Below, piece after piece: positions 17,018 to 24,767 of a stretch of 64,000 nt of DNA. Source of the stretch: CAYPIE01 sp964410665 (GTDB taxonomy: Bacteria; Planctomycetota; Planctomycetia; Gemmatales; Gemmataceae). The notes under the pieces were generated by a model that worked only from the letters and a program-made list of their open reading frames with translations, was not told the origin of the DNA and searched no databases. The position numbers and the translations under genes are program-made. Each line of letters begins with the position of its first letter. Position 1 is the first letter of the stretch. The stretch spans positions 62,001 to 126,000 of the forward strand of contig CAYPIE010000004.1 in assembly GCA_964410665.1 (NCBI GenBank), read 5' to 3'.

Positions 17018-18754
17018 TCAGCCTTCGGTGTCCTCCGGAGGTAATGGTGGCAACTCCACCGTCCCGAGAGAGTCCACACTGTGTGGACTACGCATCGGCA
17101 ACCGCAGGATAAATTTGCTTCCCTTGTTCATTTCGCTGTGCACCGTGATATCGCCACCGTGCTCGCGAAAAATCTTGCGGCTCACCGCAAGACCCAGACC
17201 GGTTCCGCGTGCTCCCTTTGAGCTGAAAAACGGTTTAAAGATCGTTTCACGTTGTTCGACGGGGATCCCCACTCCATTGTCCAGCACAATCACGCGCACC
17301 CAATCTCCCCCAGATTCCAACAACGTCTGCACCGCAACCTGTGCGTTGGGGCGATCATCCACAGCGTCCAATGCATTGCTGACAATGTTGAGCAAGGCGC
17401 GATGAATCCCTTCGCGATCGGCGGGAACCTGTCGGATCTTGGCCGATGGATAAAATTCGAGACGGATCTGTTTTTCTTGGGCGCGGCCATGCACCACTTC
17501 GAGAACTTCCTCGATCAGCGGGTTGAGCTCCACGGCTTCGATGCTGGGCTCGCGCTCCTTCGAATAGCTGAGCATATCCATGACGAGGGCGTGAATCTTA
17601 CTCTGATTGCGTTGGACCATTTGCCAACCTTTGCGAACCAGATCCAGCTCGTTCTCGTCGAGTCCCTTGTTGACCAGATCGCTACCAAACACCACACCTT
17701 GCATAATATTTTTAATATGATGAGATAATGCAGCGATCGTCTGGCCTACCGCCGCCAACTGTTCGGCTTGGATCAGCGCTTGATGATAGCGGGTTTCTTC
17801 CACGGCCAACGCGGCCTGATGTGCAATGGCCCCAGCGAGGGTCAAGTGGTCCGGACTAAACTTTCCGGTCGGTTTGGCGACCCCACGATCCATCAACTCA
17901 CGCAGATTTGACTTGGTATCCAGAAACAGCACACCGACAATCTCATGCCGGCCCTTCATCGGAACACAAATCACCTCATGCATGTTAAAACGCGCTATAC
18001 TATGACCAGCATTAAAGCGATCATCCTTGGCTGCGTCGGAGACCAACACTCCCTGCTTCTCCTGTAAGACATGCTCCATGATGGTTCGACTGATGGCGAT
18101 TTTTTCTTGACGATTACTCCCCTCACGGTAGCGGACGGCCTTGGGGACAAACTGCTGGCTGTCGGCATCGCGCAGCATGATGCAGCCATGGTCCGCCTCG
18201 ATCGAGTCAAAGATCAACTCCATGATTCGGTCGAGCATCGGATCGATATCGAGAATTTGACTGACTGCTTGGATCGTTTGATAGATGACTCCAAGGTTCA
18301 GCAAGCGGCTCTTGAGCCAATCCGTCGCCGCTCGATCAGGCTGAGCCAGCAACCGGCTGCCGTCGTTCTCGCCGATGGTCTTGATAATTGCCGAGGAAAC
18401 GTCACGATCTTGTTGGGTAATCAAGCGAATTTGATCGGCTAAGGAAGGCGTGGGCGCCTCCGTTCGATTCCCGGCATAGACGAGAATCGACTGCCCGACC
18501 TGGATATGGTCGCCCGGTTTGAGCAGGGCGTCGCGGATCGGCTGTCGATTCACCAGGGTGCCGTTGGCACTGCCAACATCCAGCAAACGGTAGTGGCCGT
18601 TGTCGAGGCGATGTAGCTCCAGATGGCGACGCGACACTTCGGTGTCATGCAGGTGGATGGGATTGGTCTTGTCGCGACCAATGCCGATCACCGGCTCAGC
18701 GAGGTCAAATTGCCGGCCTTCGTCGGCGCCCTTGGTGACAATCAGACGTGGCAC
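17018..18754 (-). CDS. FHA-GAF sensor histidine kinase
   Basis: A cytosolic hybrid sensor of about 578 aa from the GTG at 18754, which follows GAAGGGAAG and starts MPRLIVTKGADEG. An upstream ATG at 18823 would add 23 residues. Domains in order: FHA (about 1-95, with GRDKTNPIHLHDTEVSRRH and VGSANGTLVN, a phosphothreonine reader), GAF (about 165-320), a dimerisation helix with the phospho-acceptor in ALSHHIKNIMQ (about 345), and HATPase_c with NIVSNALDAVDD, DNGVGIP and GARGTGLGLAVSR. No membrane segment is present. FHA suggests it responds to Ser/Thr kinase signalling, which is abundant in planctomycetes. No response regulator is adjacent. Confidence 0.88.
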   Translation of the reverse strand: MPRLIVTKGADEGRQFDLAEPVIGIGRDKTNPIHLHDTEVSRRHLELHRLDNGHYRLLDVGSANGTLVNRQPIRDALLKPGDHIQVGQSILVYAGNRTEAPTPSLADQIRLITQQDRDVSSAIIKTIGENDGSRLLAQPDRAATDWLKSRLLNLGVIYQTIQAVSQILDIDPMLDRIMELIFDSIEADHGCIMLRDADSQQFVPKAVRYREGSNRQEKIAISRTIMEHVLQEKQGVLVSDAAKDDRFNAGHSIARFNMHEVICVPMKGRHEIVGVLFLDTKSNLRELMDRGVAKPTGKFSPDHLTLAGAIAHQAALAVEETRYHQALIQAEQLAAVGQTIAALSHHIKNIMQGVVFGSDLVNKGLDENELDLVRKGWQMVQRNQSKIHALVMDMLSYSKEREPSIEAVELNPLIEEVLEVVHGRAQEKQIRLEFYPSAKIRQVPADREGIHRALLNIVSNALDAVDDRPNAQVAVQTLLESGGDWVRVIVLDNGVGIPVEQRETIFKPFFSSKGARGTGLGLAVSRKIFREHGGDITVHSEMNKGSKFILRLPMRSPHSVDSLGTVELPPLPPEDTEG

Positions 18755-18866
18755 ACGGTCTTCCCTTCGAGCAAGGGAGTTTGATCCTTCCTGACGAGGT
18801 TGATCCCCTCGGGGCCAGGCCATCGGAAGGGGGTCGGGCAGTGGTCGCTCCCAACTGCCGTGCGGA

Positions 18867-19820
18867 TTAAACGGTCAAGGGTTTCGGGGGACGGATCTTG
18901 TTTTTGAAGTAATCCATCGTCCGACCGAGGCCCTTTTGACGATTGACGATAGGTTCCCAGCCAAGCAATTGCCGCGCCCGTGTGATGTCCGGCTTGCGAA
19001 CCTTGGGGTCATCTTGCGGCAACGGTTTAAACACAATCTCGGTGGTCGTACCGGCCAAAGCGCGGATCTCGCTGGCAAAATCCAGGATTGACACTTCGTC
19101 AGGATTGCCCAGGTTGACAGGCTCATGAAAATCCGTGAATAGCAAGCGAAAAATGCCTTCGACCAGGTCGGTCACATAGCAAAAGCTGCGAGTTTGCGAC
19201 CCATCGCCATAAACCGTCAACGGCTCACCACGCAGGGCTTGGCCCATAAAGTTGGGGAGCACGCGACCATCGTCGAGTCGCATTCGCTCTCCGTAGGTGT
19301 TAAAGATGCGCACAATGTGCGTATTGACCCCATGGGTACGATGATACGCCATGACCATGGCTTCCGCAAAGCGTTTGGCCTCATCGTACACACCACGGAT
19401 CCCAATCGGGTTAACGTTCCCCCAGTAGGTCTCTTTTTGTGGATGCTGTTCGGGATCGCCATACACCTCGCTCGTACTGGCAAGGAGATAGCGCGCCCCC
19501 TTGGACATCGCGAGCCCCAAGGTATTGTGTGTGCCCAGCGAGCCAACTTTGAGGGTCTGAATCGGATAGTTCAAATAATCGACCGGGCTGGCTGGGCTGG
19601 CGAAATGCAGAATATTGTCAACTGGCCCTTTGATCTTGAGCGGCTGCGACACATCATGCCCGACCAGATGAAATCGCGGATGATCACGGAATGGATCCAG
19701 GTTGCTGACCGTCCCGGTGATGAAGTTATCGACACAGAGGACGTCATGGCCCTCTGCGAGAAAACGTTCGCACAGGTGGGAGCCAATAAATCCGGAACCA
19801 CCGGTGATCAGAGTACGCAT
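18867..19820 (-). CDS. UDP-glucuronic acid decarboxylase (UDP-xylose synthase)
   Basis: A 317-aa extended SDR that converts UDP-glucuronate to UDP-xylose using bound NAD. The N-terminal NAD loop is ITGGSGFIGSH (5-15). HFASPASPVDYLNYPIQTL is diagnostic of UXS. TSEVYGDPEQHPQ (116-128), catalytic Y145 and K149 in YDEAKR, and GRVLPNFMGQAL with the arginine-rich SQTRSFCYV complete the match. Length fits bacterial UXS. It lies 42 bp downstream of a small membrane-protein gene on the same strand and is probably cotranscribed with it. It supplies xylose donors for surface or matrix glycans. Confidence 0.94.
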   Translation of the reverse strand: MRTLITGGSGFIGSHLCERFLAEGHDVLCVDNFITGTVSNLDPFRDHPRFHLVGHDVSQPLKIKGPVDNILHFASPASPVDYLNYPIQTLKVGSLGTHNTLGLAMSKGARYLLASTSEVYGDPEQHPQKETYWGNVNPIGIRGVYDEAKRFAEAMVMAYHRTHGVNTHIVRIFNTYGERMRLDDGRVLPNFMGQALRGEPLTVYGDGSQTRSFCYVTDLVEGIFRLLFTDFHEPVNLGNPDEVSILDFASEIRALAGTTTEIVFKPLPQDDPKVRKPDITRARQLLGWEPIVNRQKGLGRTMDYFKNKIRPPKPLTV

Positions 19821-19862
19821 GCACGCGGTCTCCGCGAGAAAAGTGAGGCCGGACGATGGTTG

Positions 19863-20018
19863 TCAGTAGCCTAGTATAAATTTCAATAGGGCCACACAGA
19901 TGACCAACAAAAACATGATCACCCACACCTGGAAGGCCAGCCGATCACCCGAACCAGTGGGAGGCTCCGGTGGGACTGGATCCGGTGGGGTGACGGTCGG
20001 GTCAGTTGGGGTCGCCAT
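19863..20018 (-). CDS. 51-aa proline-rich single-pass membrane protein
   Basis: This short frame begins at ATG 20018 behind a good GGAGGG ribosome site. The first 20 residues are Pro/Thr/Asp-rich with a repeated P-P-x-P pattern (DPTVTPPDPVPPEPP). Residues 28-50 form one transmembrane helix (AFQVWVIMFLLVICVALLKF). The stop lies 42 bp before the UDP-xylose synthase start, so the two probably form an operon. The likely topology is a cytosolic Pro-rich head with a C-terminal anchor. Function is unknown. Confidence 0.72.
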   Translation of the reverse strand: MATPTDPTVTPPDPVPPEPPTGSGDRLAFQVWVIMFLLVICVALLKFILGY

Positions 20019-20218
20019 CGTTTGCCCTCCAAGCAATCACAACGGTTCCACCGTATCGTCCGCGACGAGGGGGACCATCCTTGCCTACAATAGAAGGGAT
20101 TTTACTGAGTTCCACGCAGCAATCTAGTCCGACCCGGTTGACCCGACGATTTGCCCTGGCCCCGCTGATTCCCCAGAGCGCCATTGCTTCGACCGCTTAA
20201 TTTCATTAGTTTGATTCT

Positions 20219-21223
20219 ATGAAAATGTGGCATCGTGACAAACTTCTGCCAATTCCTCGCCTGATCCCCGTGGCTTTGCCACGCGCAGGCTTTAGCATGG
20301 TAGAACTGGTACTGGTGTTGGCCATCTTGGCCACATTAACGTCGTTACTGGTCCCTGCCGTCGTGAAAGTTCGTGCTTCAGCCGAACGCGCTAGTTGCCA
20401 ACAACAACTAAAGCAACTCGCCCTCGCCTTGCATGCATACCATCAAAACTTTAAGGCCTTCCCACCGGCTCACTGCATTAGTCCTGCCTATTTTCCTCAG
20501 TTCCTCCGAACGAGTCCACCGGATGACTATTGGTTCTTCTCGTGGCTGGTGCGCATCACCCCTTTTCTAGAACAGCATTCAATTTATCGTCAAATTGATT
20601 TTCATGCCTGGCCATGGTGGCAGTATCAACAGAATCGACCCATCGATCCGGAGACCACCCTCAATGGCATCCCACTCCCGCAACTCCTCTGTCCTGCCGA
20701 TGCCCGCAGCGAACTGACCACTCTGTACACCGATGACTCACAACCAATTGGCCCCGCCTGGAAAGGCGCGGCAAGGGTGGCATTTACCGAGTATTTGGGC
20801 GTGAACGGTACTTCCCAGTTTGCCCGGGATGGCATCTTGTATGTGAATGCAGCAGTTCATGTTGGGCATATTACGGATGGCACTTCCACCACCATGCTCA
20901 TCGGCGAACGTCCTCCCAGCTCCAATCGGCTGTTTGGCTGGTGGTTCGCCGGAGCCGGTCCGATGCCTTACTTTGGAACCGCCGATGTGGTGCTCGGCAT
21001 TCAAGAGACGTTAACCTCCGATTCACCGCCAGAACGATTTCGCCCCGGGCGATTGGATGATTGGCAACTCGATCATATTGGGCATTTTTGGAGTCTGCAC
21101 CACGGCGGCGCCAACTTTGCAATGGCGGATGGATCGGTCCGCTTTCTCGAGTACAATACGCAACCAGATGTCTTAACGGCCCTGGCAACGCGTCAAGGGG
21201 GGGAGTCTCCGGCGGCCCCTTGA
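20219..21223 (+). CDS. DUF1559 prepilin-like protein
   Basis: A 334-aa protein typical of planctomycete DUF1559. The N-terminal type IV prepilin-like signal is ALPRAGFSMVELVLVLAILA (residues 19-38), with cleavage expected after the Gly and Glu+5 in place. RASCQQQLKQLALALHAYHQ follows, then a globular domain and the diagnostic C-terminus HHGGANFAMADGSVRFL. It is probably processed by a prepilin peptidase and displayed on a pseudopilus or the envelope; the family's role is unknown. The sequence before the ATG lacks a clear ribosome site. A lipoprotein and a TIGR02996 protein follow closely. Confidence 0.93.
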   Translation: MKMWHRDKLLPIPRLIPVALPRAGFSMVELVLVLAILATLTSLLVPAVVKVRASAERASCQQQLKQLALALHAYHQNFKAFPPAHCISPAYFPQFLRTSPPDDYWFFSWLVRITPFLEQHSIYRQIDFHAWPWWQYQQNRPIDPETTLNGIPLPQLLCPADARSELTTLYTDDSQPIGPAWKGAARVAFTEYLGVNGTSQFARDGILYVNAAVHVGHITDGTSTTMLIGERPPSSNRLFGWWFAGAGPMPYFGTADVVLGIQETLTSDSPPERFRPGRLDDWQLDHIGHFWSLHHGGANFAMADGSVRFLEYNTQPDVLTALATRQGGESPAAP

Positions 21224-21278
21224 ACCACGCTGGGTCTTGCGATTGATCCGCACAAGTTAGGTGGCAGGAGAATCCTCG

Positions 21279-21437
21279 ATGCGGCGACTGGATTGGCTGG
21301 TATTGGTTGGGTTGTGCATGACGTGTCTCGGCTGCGCGGAACAGTCCCAACCCACACCCAAGCCAGACACCTCCAAATTCGGTCCCCGTATTCCTCCGAA
21401 AACTCCCGAGCCATCCTCAGGCCAAGCCGCCAACTGA
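21279..21437 (+). CDS. 52-aa small lipoprotein
   Basis: The frame starts at ATG 21279 with AGGAG 8 nt upstream. The product has a basic start (MRRLDW), a hydrophobic segment and a lipobox CLGC with the acylated Cys at residue 19. A 33-residue Pro/Ser/Lys-rich tail (QPTPKPDTSKFGPRIPPKTP) has no fold signature. It sits 55 bp after the DUF1559 gene and 15 bp before the TIGR02996 gene, so an operon is likely. Small tethered lipoproteins of this type are frequent after DUF1559 genes; their role is unknown. Confidence 0.75.
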   Translation: MRRLDWLVLVGLCMTCLGCAEQSQPTPKPDTSKFGPRIPPKTPEPSSGQAAN

Positions 21438-21452
21438 GATGGGGCGTCGGTG

Positions 21453-22709
21453 ATGGCCAGGAACACCAGGTTCCCTTCAGACCAGCCCTTCCTCGAACGC
21501 ATTCAGATCCGCCCCGAGGATGATGGTCCACGTTTGGTATACGCGGATTATCTCGATGCTCAAGGCGATCCCCTTGGGACGTTTATTCGCGTCCAGTGTG
21601 CGTTCGAAGCATTGCCGCAAGATGATCCCCTTCGCGAACCACTCAGGCAATGGCAACGCGAGCTCCGCGAAACCCACGAACAGACCTGGCTTGGACCGTT
21701 ACGTCACTTGGTGCAGGGTTGGGATTTCCGACGCGGCCTATTAGAAGTTGTCACCCTCCCGGCCGCCACCTTTTTGGAAGTTGGGGTCGAGTTGTTTCGC
21801 CATGCCCCGATCCGTCGGGTGCGTTTGTTCGAGGCCCGCGCGGTGCTGGGGGATCTCATGCAGTGCCCAGCCCTGAATCAGGTGCGAGAATTCGATCTCT
21901 GTGGCAATGACCTTGGCAACGCCGGGGTGAATATGCTCTGCCGTTCCCCATACCTCAAACAACTGGAGGTACTCGATCTCGGCTTTAACGGTATTTCGAG
22001 TGCCGGGGTCCGATTGCTCGCCGAATCGCGTGCGTTGGATCGACTGCGGGTGCTGATTTTGAACGATAACGGGCAAATCGGCCAACCGGGTATCCAAGCT
22101 CTGGCCAGCTCCCGCATCGTGCGGCGTCTGCACACCCTCGATGTGAGTGCCAACGATCTGAACGATGCCGCCATCGTGGCCTTGGTCGAATCGATGAATC
22201 TGGGCCAACTCACCCGACTGCATCTCCATGGGAACCACATTGGTGATGCTGGGGTCGCAGTGCTGGCGCGCTCAAGCCTGTTGGAACGCTTGCTGCGCCA
22301 TCGTCCCCAGCTGGACCTACGCGAGAATACGATTGGACCTATCGGGGTGCGTGAACTGGGCAATTCCTCGCTCAGCGCTGCCATCGAGCGACTCGATCTC
22401 AGCGGGAATTTTCTCGGCGATCAAGGGGTGTACCAGCTCACCCAAGCACGAGGTTTCGAGCGACTGCGTGACCTGATACTCCGCCGGAATCGGATCGGCG
22501 ACGATGGGGCCTGCTATCTTGCCGAGTCTGCATTGGTACAGCAGTTAGACCATCTAGCATTGACCGACAATCCTCTGACCGCCACCGGAATCGAGCTGTT
22601 ACGCTCCGCTCCCCATCTCAACTGGCGGCTGGTGCTGGACCTACCGGAACAAACACAATTATTGCCTCGCCGCACACGACGACGTCCGCCGCGGCGTCCC
22701 GGCCCCTAG
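21453..22709 (+). CDS. TIGR02996 domain protein with leucine-rich repeats
   Basis: A 418-aa cytosolic protein. Residues 1-50 are the TIGR02996 repeat-companion domain typical of Gemmata-type planctomycetes (FLERIQIRPEDDGPRLVYAD, then QGDPLGTFIRVQ). After a linker it carries about eight ribonuclease-inhibitor-type leucine-rich repeats of 24-28 residues, such as LEVLDLGFNGISSAGVRLLA and LTRLHLHGNHIGDAGVAVLA. The chain ends in an Arg-rich tail RRTRRRPPRRPG. It is probably a protein-interaction scaffold. GTG at 21450 immediately precedes the ATG and could serve as start. It is last in a probable three-gene operon. Confidence 0.88.
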   Translation: MARNTRFPSDQPFLERIQIRPEDDGPRLVYADYLDAQGDPLGTFIRVQCAFEALPQDDPLREPLRQWQRELRETHEQTWLGPLRHLVQGWDFRRGLLEVVTLPAATFLEVGVELFRHAPIRRVRLFEARAVLGDLMQCPALNQVREFDLCGNDLGNAGVNMLCRSPYLKQLEVLDLGFNGISSAGVRLLAESRALDRLRVLILNDNGQIGQPGIQALASSRIVRRLHTLDVSANDLNDAAIVALVESMNLGQLTRLHLHGNHIGDAGVAVLARSSLLERLLRHRPQLDLRENTIGPIGVRELGNSSLSAAIERLDLSGNFLGDQGVYQLTQARGFERLRDLILRRNRIGDDGACYLAESALVQQLDHLALTDNPLTATGIELLRSAPHLNWRLVLDLPEQTQLLPRRTRRRPPRRPGP

Positions 22710-22891
22710 ACGGTGCAACCCCTCGGAAACTTGCAATTTTTCCTCCCCCGGCCCCCGGCAAATTTTCCCTTTGTTGATTTACCCATTATAGTTGTACAAA
22801 CCGCACTCGGGTCGCCTCTGGCATTGCAGCATTGGTCTCCTAACCATGCTCTCTAAAGGCGCCCCGCAATGTCTTTTCTCAAGGGTTATCC

Positions 22892-24529
22892 ATGGCGGCC
22901 CCGCAAACCTCCGACGAACTCCTCCAGGTCATTCGCAAAAGTGGCTTACTCGATGAACCGAGACTCGAAGAATACCTGCAAAAACATCAGAAGGCCGGGA
23001 CCCTTTCCCCTGATCCGCGGAAGTTGGCCAGCCACCTGGTCCGTGATGGCCTCATCACGTTTTTCCAAGCAGAGCAATACTTGCTCGGCAAATGGCGGGG
23101 CTTCACCATCGGTCGGTATAAGCTACTTGAACGCATCGGCTTTGGCAGTATGGGTCCGGTGTTTCTTAGCGAACACCTGTACATGAAGCGACGGGTCGCA
23201 ATCAAGATTCTACCCCCGGCAAAAGCCGAGGAGCCTGCGGCTTTGGGCCGCTTTTACCGTGAAGCGCGGGCCTCGGGAATCCTCGACCACCCGCATATTG
23301 TCCGCACCCACGATATCGATCAGGACGGCAACTTGCATTTCTTGGTCATGGAGTACATCGACGGCTCGAGCTTTTTGGAAATCATCAAAAAGACCGGCCC
23401 GATGGACTTCCTGCGCGCCACCCATTACATCGCCCATGCCGCGGCTGCCCTACAGCATGCGCATACCGCCGGAATCATTCACCGCGATGTCAAACCCGGC
23501 AATGTGATGGTCGATCGGGATGGCTCCGCCAAACTGCTCGATTTGGGCTTGGCAAAATTCTACCGCGACATCAACGATATGTTGACGGTCAAATACGACG
23601 AGAATAATGTTCTAGGCACCGCGGACTATGTCGCACCTGAACAAACCGTCAACAGTCATAAAGTAGACACACGCGCGGATATTTATAGCCTCGGGGCTAC
23701 CTTTTACTTTTTACTGGCGGGCCATCCGTTATTCCCCGAAGGCATTGTGTCGCAAAAGTTGCTCTGGCACCGTACCCGTGAACCGAAGTCGATACGGGAA
23801 ATTCGACCCGATGTCCCCCCGGCCATCGCCGAGGTGCTGGAACGCATGTTGATCAAAGACATGAATGATCGTTATCAAACAATGCGCGAAGTGGTCTCCG
23901 CCTTCATCCCGTGGACATCCCAGCCGATCGAACCGCCTCCAGTGATCGAAATGCCGCAGCTCAGTCCGGCCGCGATGGAGATCCCTTCCGGGACCCCCAC
24001 CGACAATTTGCTCTCCGCGGAGCCTGCCGCAAGTCGGAAAGCGACCGCGACCGCCGTGGCAAGCCCTCCTGTCCGACCGGCAGCGGCACCGCCACGCCCC
24101 ACGGCTCCCCCGCCTAGCGCTCCGGCTAGTGCGCCAGCAGGCCCCGGGCCAGGTTTCCAGGAGTTTGCACCCATTCCGCTCAACGATGCTGGAGGAAGTC
24201 CCAGCAGCCTCCCCGGTTCCGGTTATATCCCTCGCAGTCCCGCGGATCGTGCTTGGCCCCGGAACGGAACGCTGCCTACTACCCATCAGCCGACAGGCAC
24301 CTCTACACCCACGCAGCCTGCTAACCCACCAACCTCTTGGTCGAGCCGTCCAAACGGCGTCGGACATCCGCATCGCTCGCTGTCCCAGCCTCCTCCCCAT
24401 TTTCGTGCACAAGATGCGAACGCGAATGCCCCAGACAATTCTCTCATGCGCATGCTCGCACTGATGCTCATTGCGGCATTTCTGGGCAGTATTTTGGCTG
24501 TTTTCTTGTTGACGCAAGTGCTGAACTAA
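22892..24529 (+). CDS. membrane-anchored Ser/Thr protein kinase
   Basis: A 545-aa Hanks-type kinase. Residues 1-75 are the planctomycete-style helical N-terminal domain ending HLVRDGLITFFQAEQYLLG and IGRYKLLERIG. The kinase core (about 77-350) has GFGSMGPVF, Lys105 in VAIKIL, HRDVKPGN (197-204), DLG in place of DFG (217-219) and APEQ. A 150-residue Pro/Ala/Ser-rich linker leads to one C-terminal membrane helix (about 519-541), so the catalytic domain faces the cytosol and there is almost no extracellular sensor. AAGGG precedes the ATG. It could phosphorylate FHA readers such as the kinase encoded at 17018-18754. Confidence 0.92.
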   Translation: MAAPQTSDELLQVIRKSGLLDEPRLEEYLQKHQKAGTLSPDPRKLASHLVRDGLITFFQAEQYLLGKWRGFTIGRYKLLERIGFGSMGPVFLSEHLYMKRRVAIKILPPAKAEEPAALGRFYREARASGILDHPHIVRTHDIDQDGNLHFLVMEYIDGSSFLEIIKKTGPMDFLRATHYIAHAAAALQHAHTAGIIHRDVKPGNVMVDRDGSAKLLDLGLAKFYRDINDMLTVKYDENNVLGTADYVAPEQTVNSHKVDTRADIYSLGATFYFLLAGHPLFPEGIVSQKLLWHRTREPKSIREIRPDVPPAIAEVLERMLIKDMNDRYQTMREVVSAFIPWTSQPIEPPPVIEMPQLSPAAMEIPSGTPTDNLLSAEPAASRKATATAVASPPVRPAAAPPRPTAPPPSAPASAPAGPGPGFQEFAPIPLNDAGGSPSSLPGSGYIPRSPADRAWPRNGTLPTTHQPTGTSTPTQPANPPTSWSSRPNGVGHPHRSLSQPPPHFRAQDANANAPDNSLMRMLALMLIAAFLGSILAVFLLTQVLN

Positions 24530-24554
24530 CCGGGTCAGTGCGCGGCCACGATTC

Positions 24555-24589
24555 ACCTCGCTGCCTGCCATTTTGGCAGGCAGCGAGGT
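24555..24589 (+). terminator. 16-bp perfect hairpin after the Ser/Thr kinase gene
   Basis: ACCTCGCTGCCTGCCA (24555-24570) pairs exactly with TGGCAGGCAGCGAGGT (24574-24589) over a TTT loop, 25 bp after the stop. It is an unusually stable stem. No T-tract follows, so it may end transcription by another route or protect the mRNA 3' end. Confidence 0.55.
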
Positions 24590-24687
24590 ACGCCTCACAT
24601 CGCTTGCAAGGTCCGCCTAGTGTCGTGTTCGCAGCCGATGCTCCGCAGTAGCCGTCTCGAGCCGTGCTCGGCCGCGTGCTTGCATTA

Positions 24688-24718
24688 TTGGCACTGCGTT
24701 TGCTTCTCTTCATATCAT
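24688..24718 (+). promoter_or_regulatory. possible clpB promoter
   Basis: TTGGCA (24688-24693) and TATCAT (24713-24718) resemble sigma-70 -35 and -10 boxes, but the 19-nt spacing is long. They lie about 50 bp before clpB. No CIRCE inverted repeat is visible there. This is a weak call by eye. Confidence 0.25.
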
Positions 24719-24767
24719 AAACAGGGAGTCGTCGATCTGACGTCCCCTATAAAGGAGACACATCCCT

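Noticed and set aside
23729..24598. 289-codon minus-strand frame opposite the Ser/Thr kinase gene
   Set aside because: Arg-rich antisense shadow of the Pro/Ala-rich linker.
24600..24767. CIRCE heat-shock operator before clpB
   Set aside because: No TTAGCACTC-N9-GAGTGCTAA-like repeat is present.
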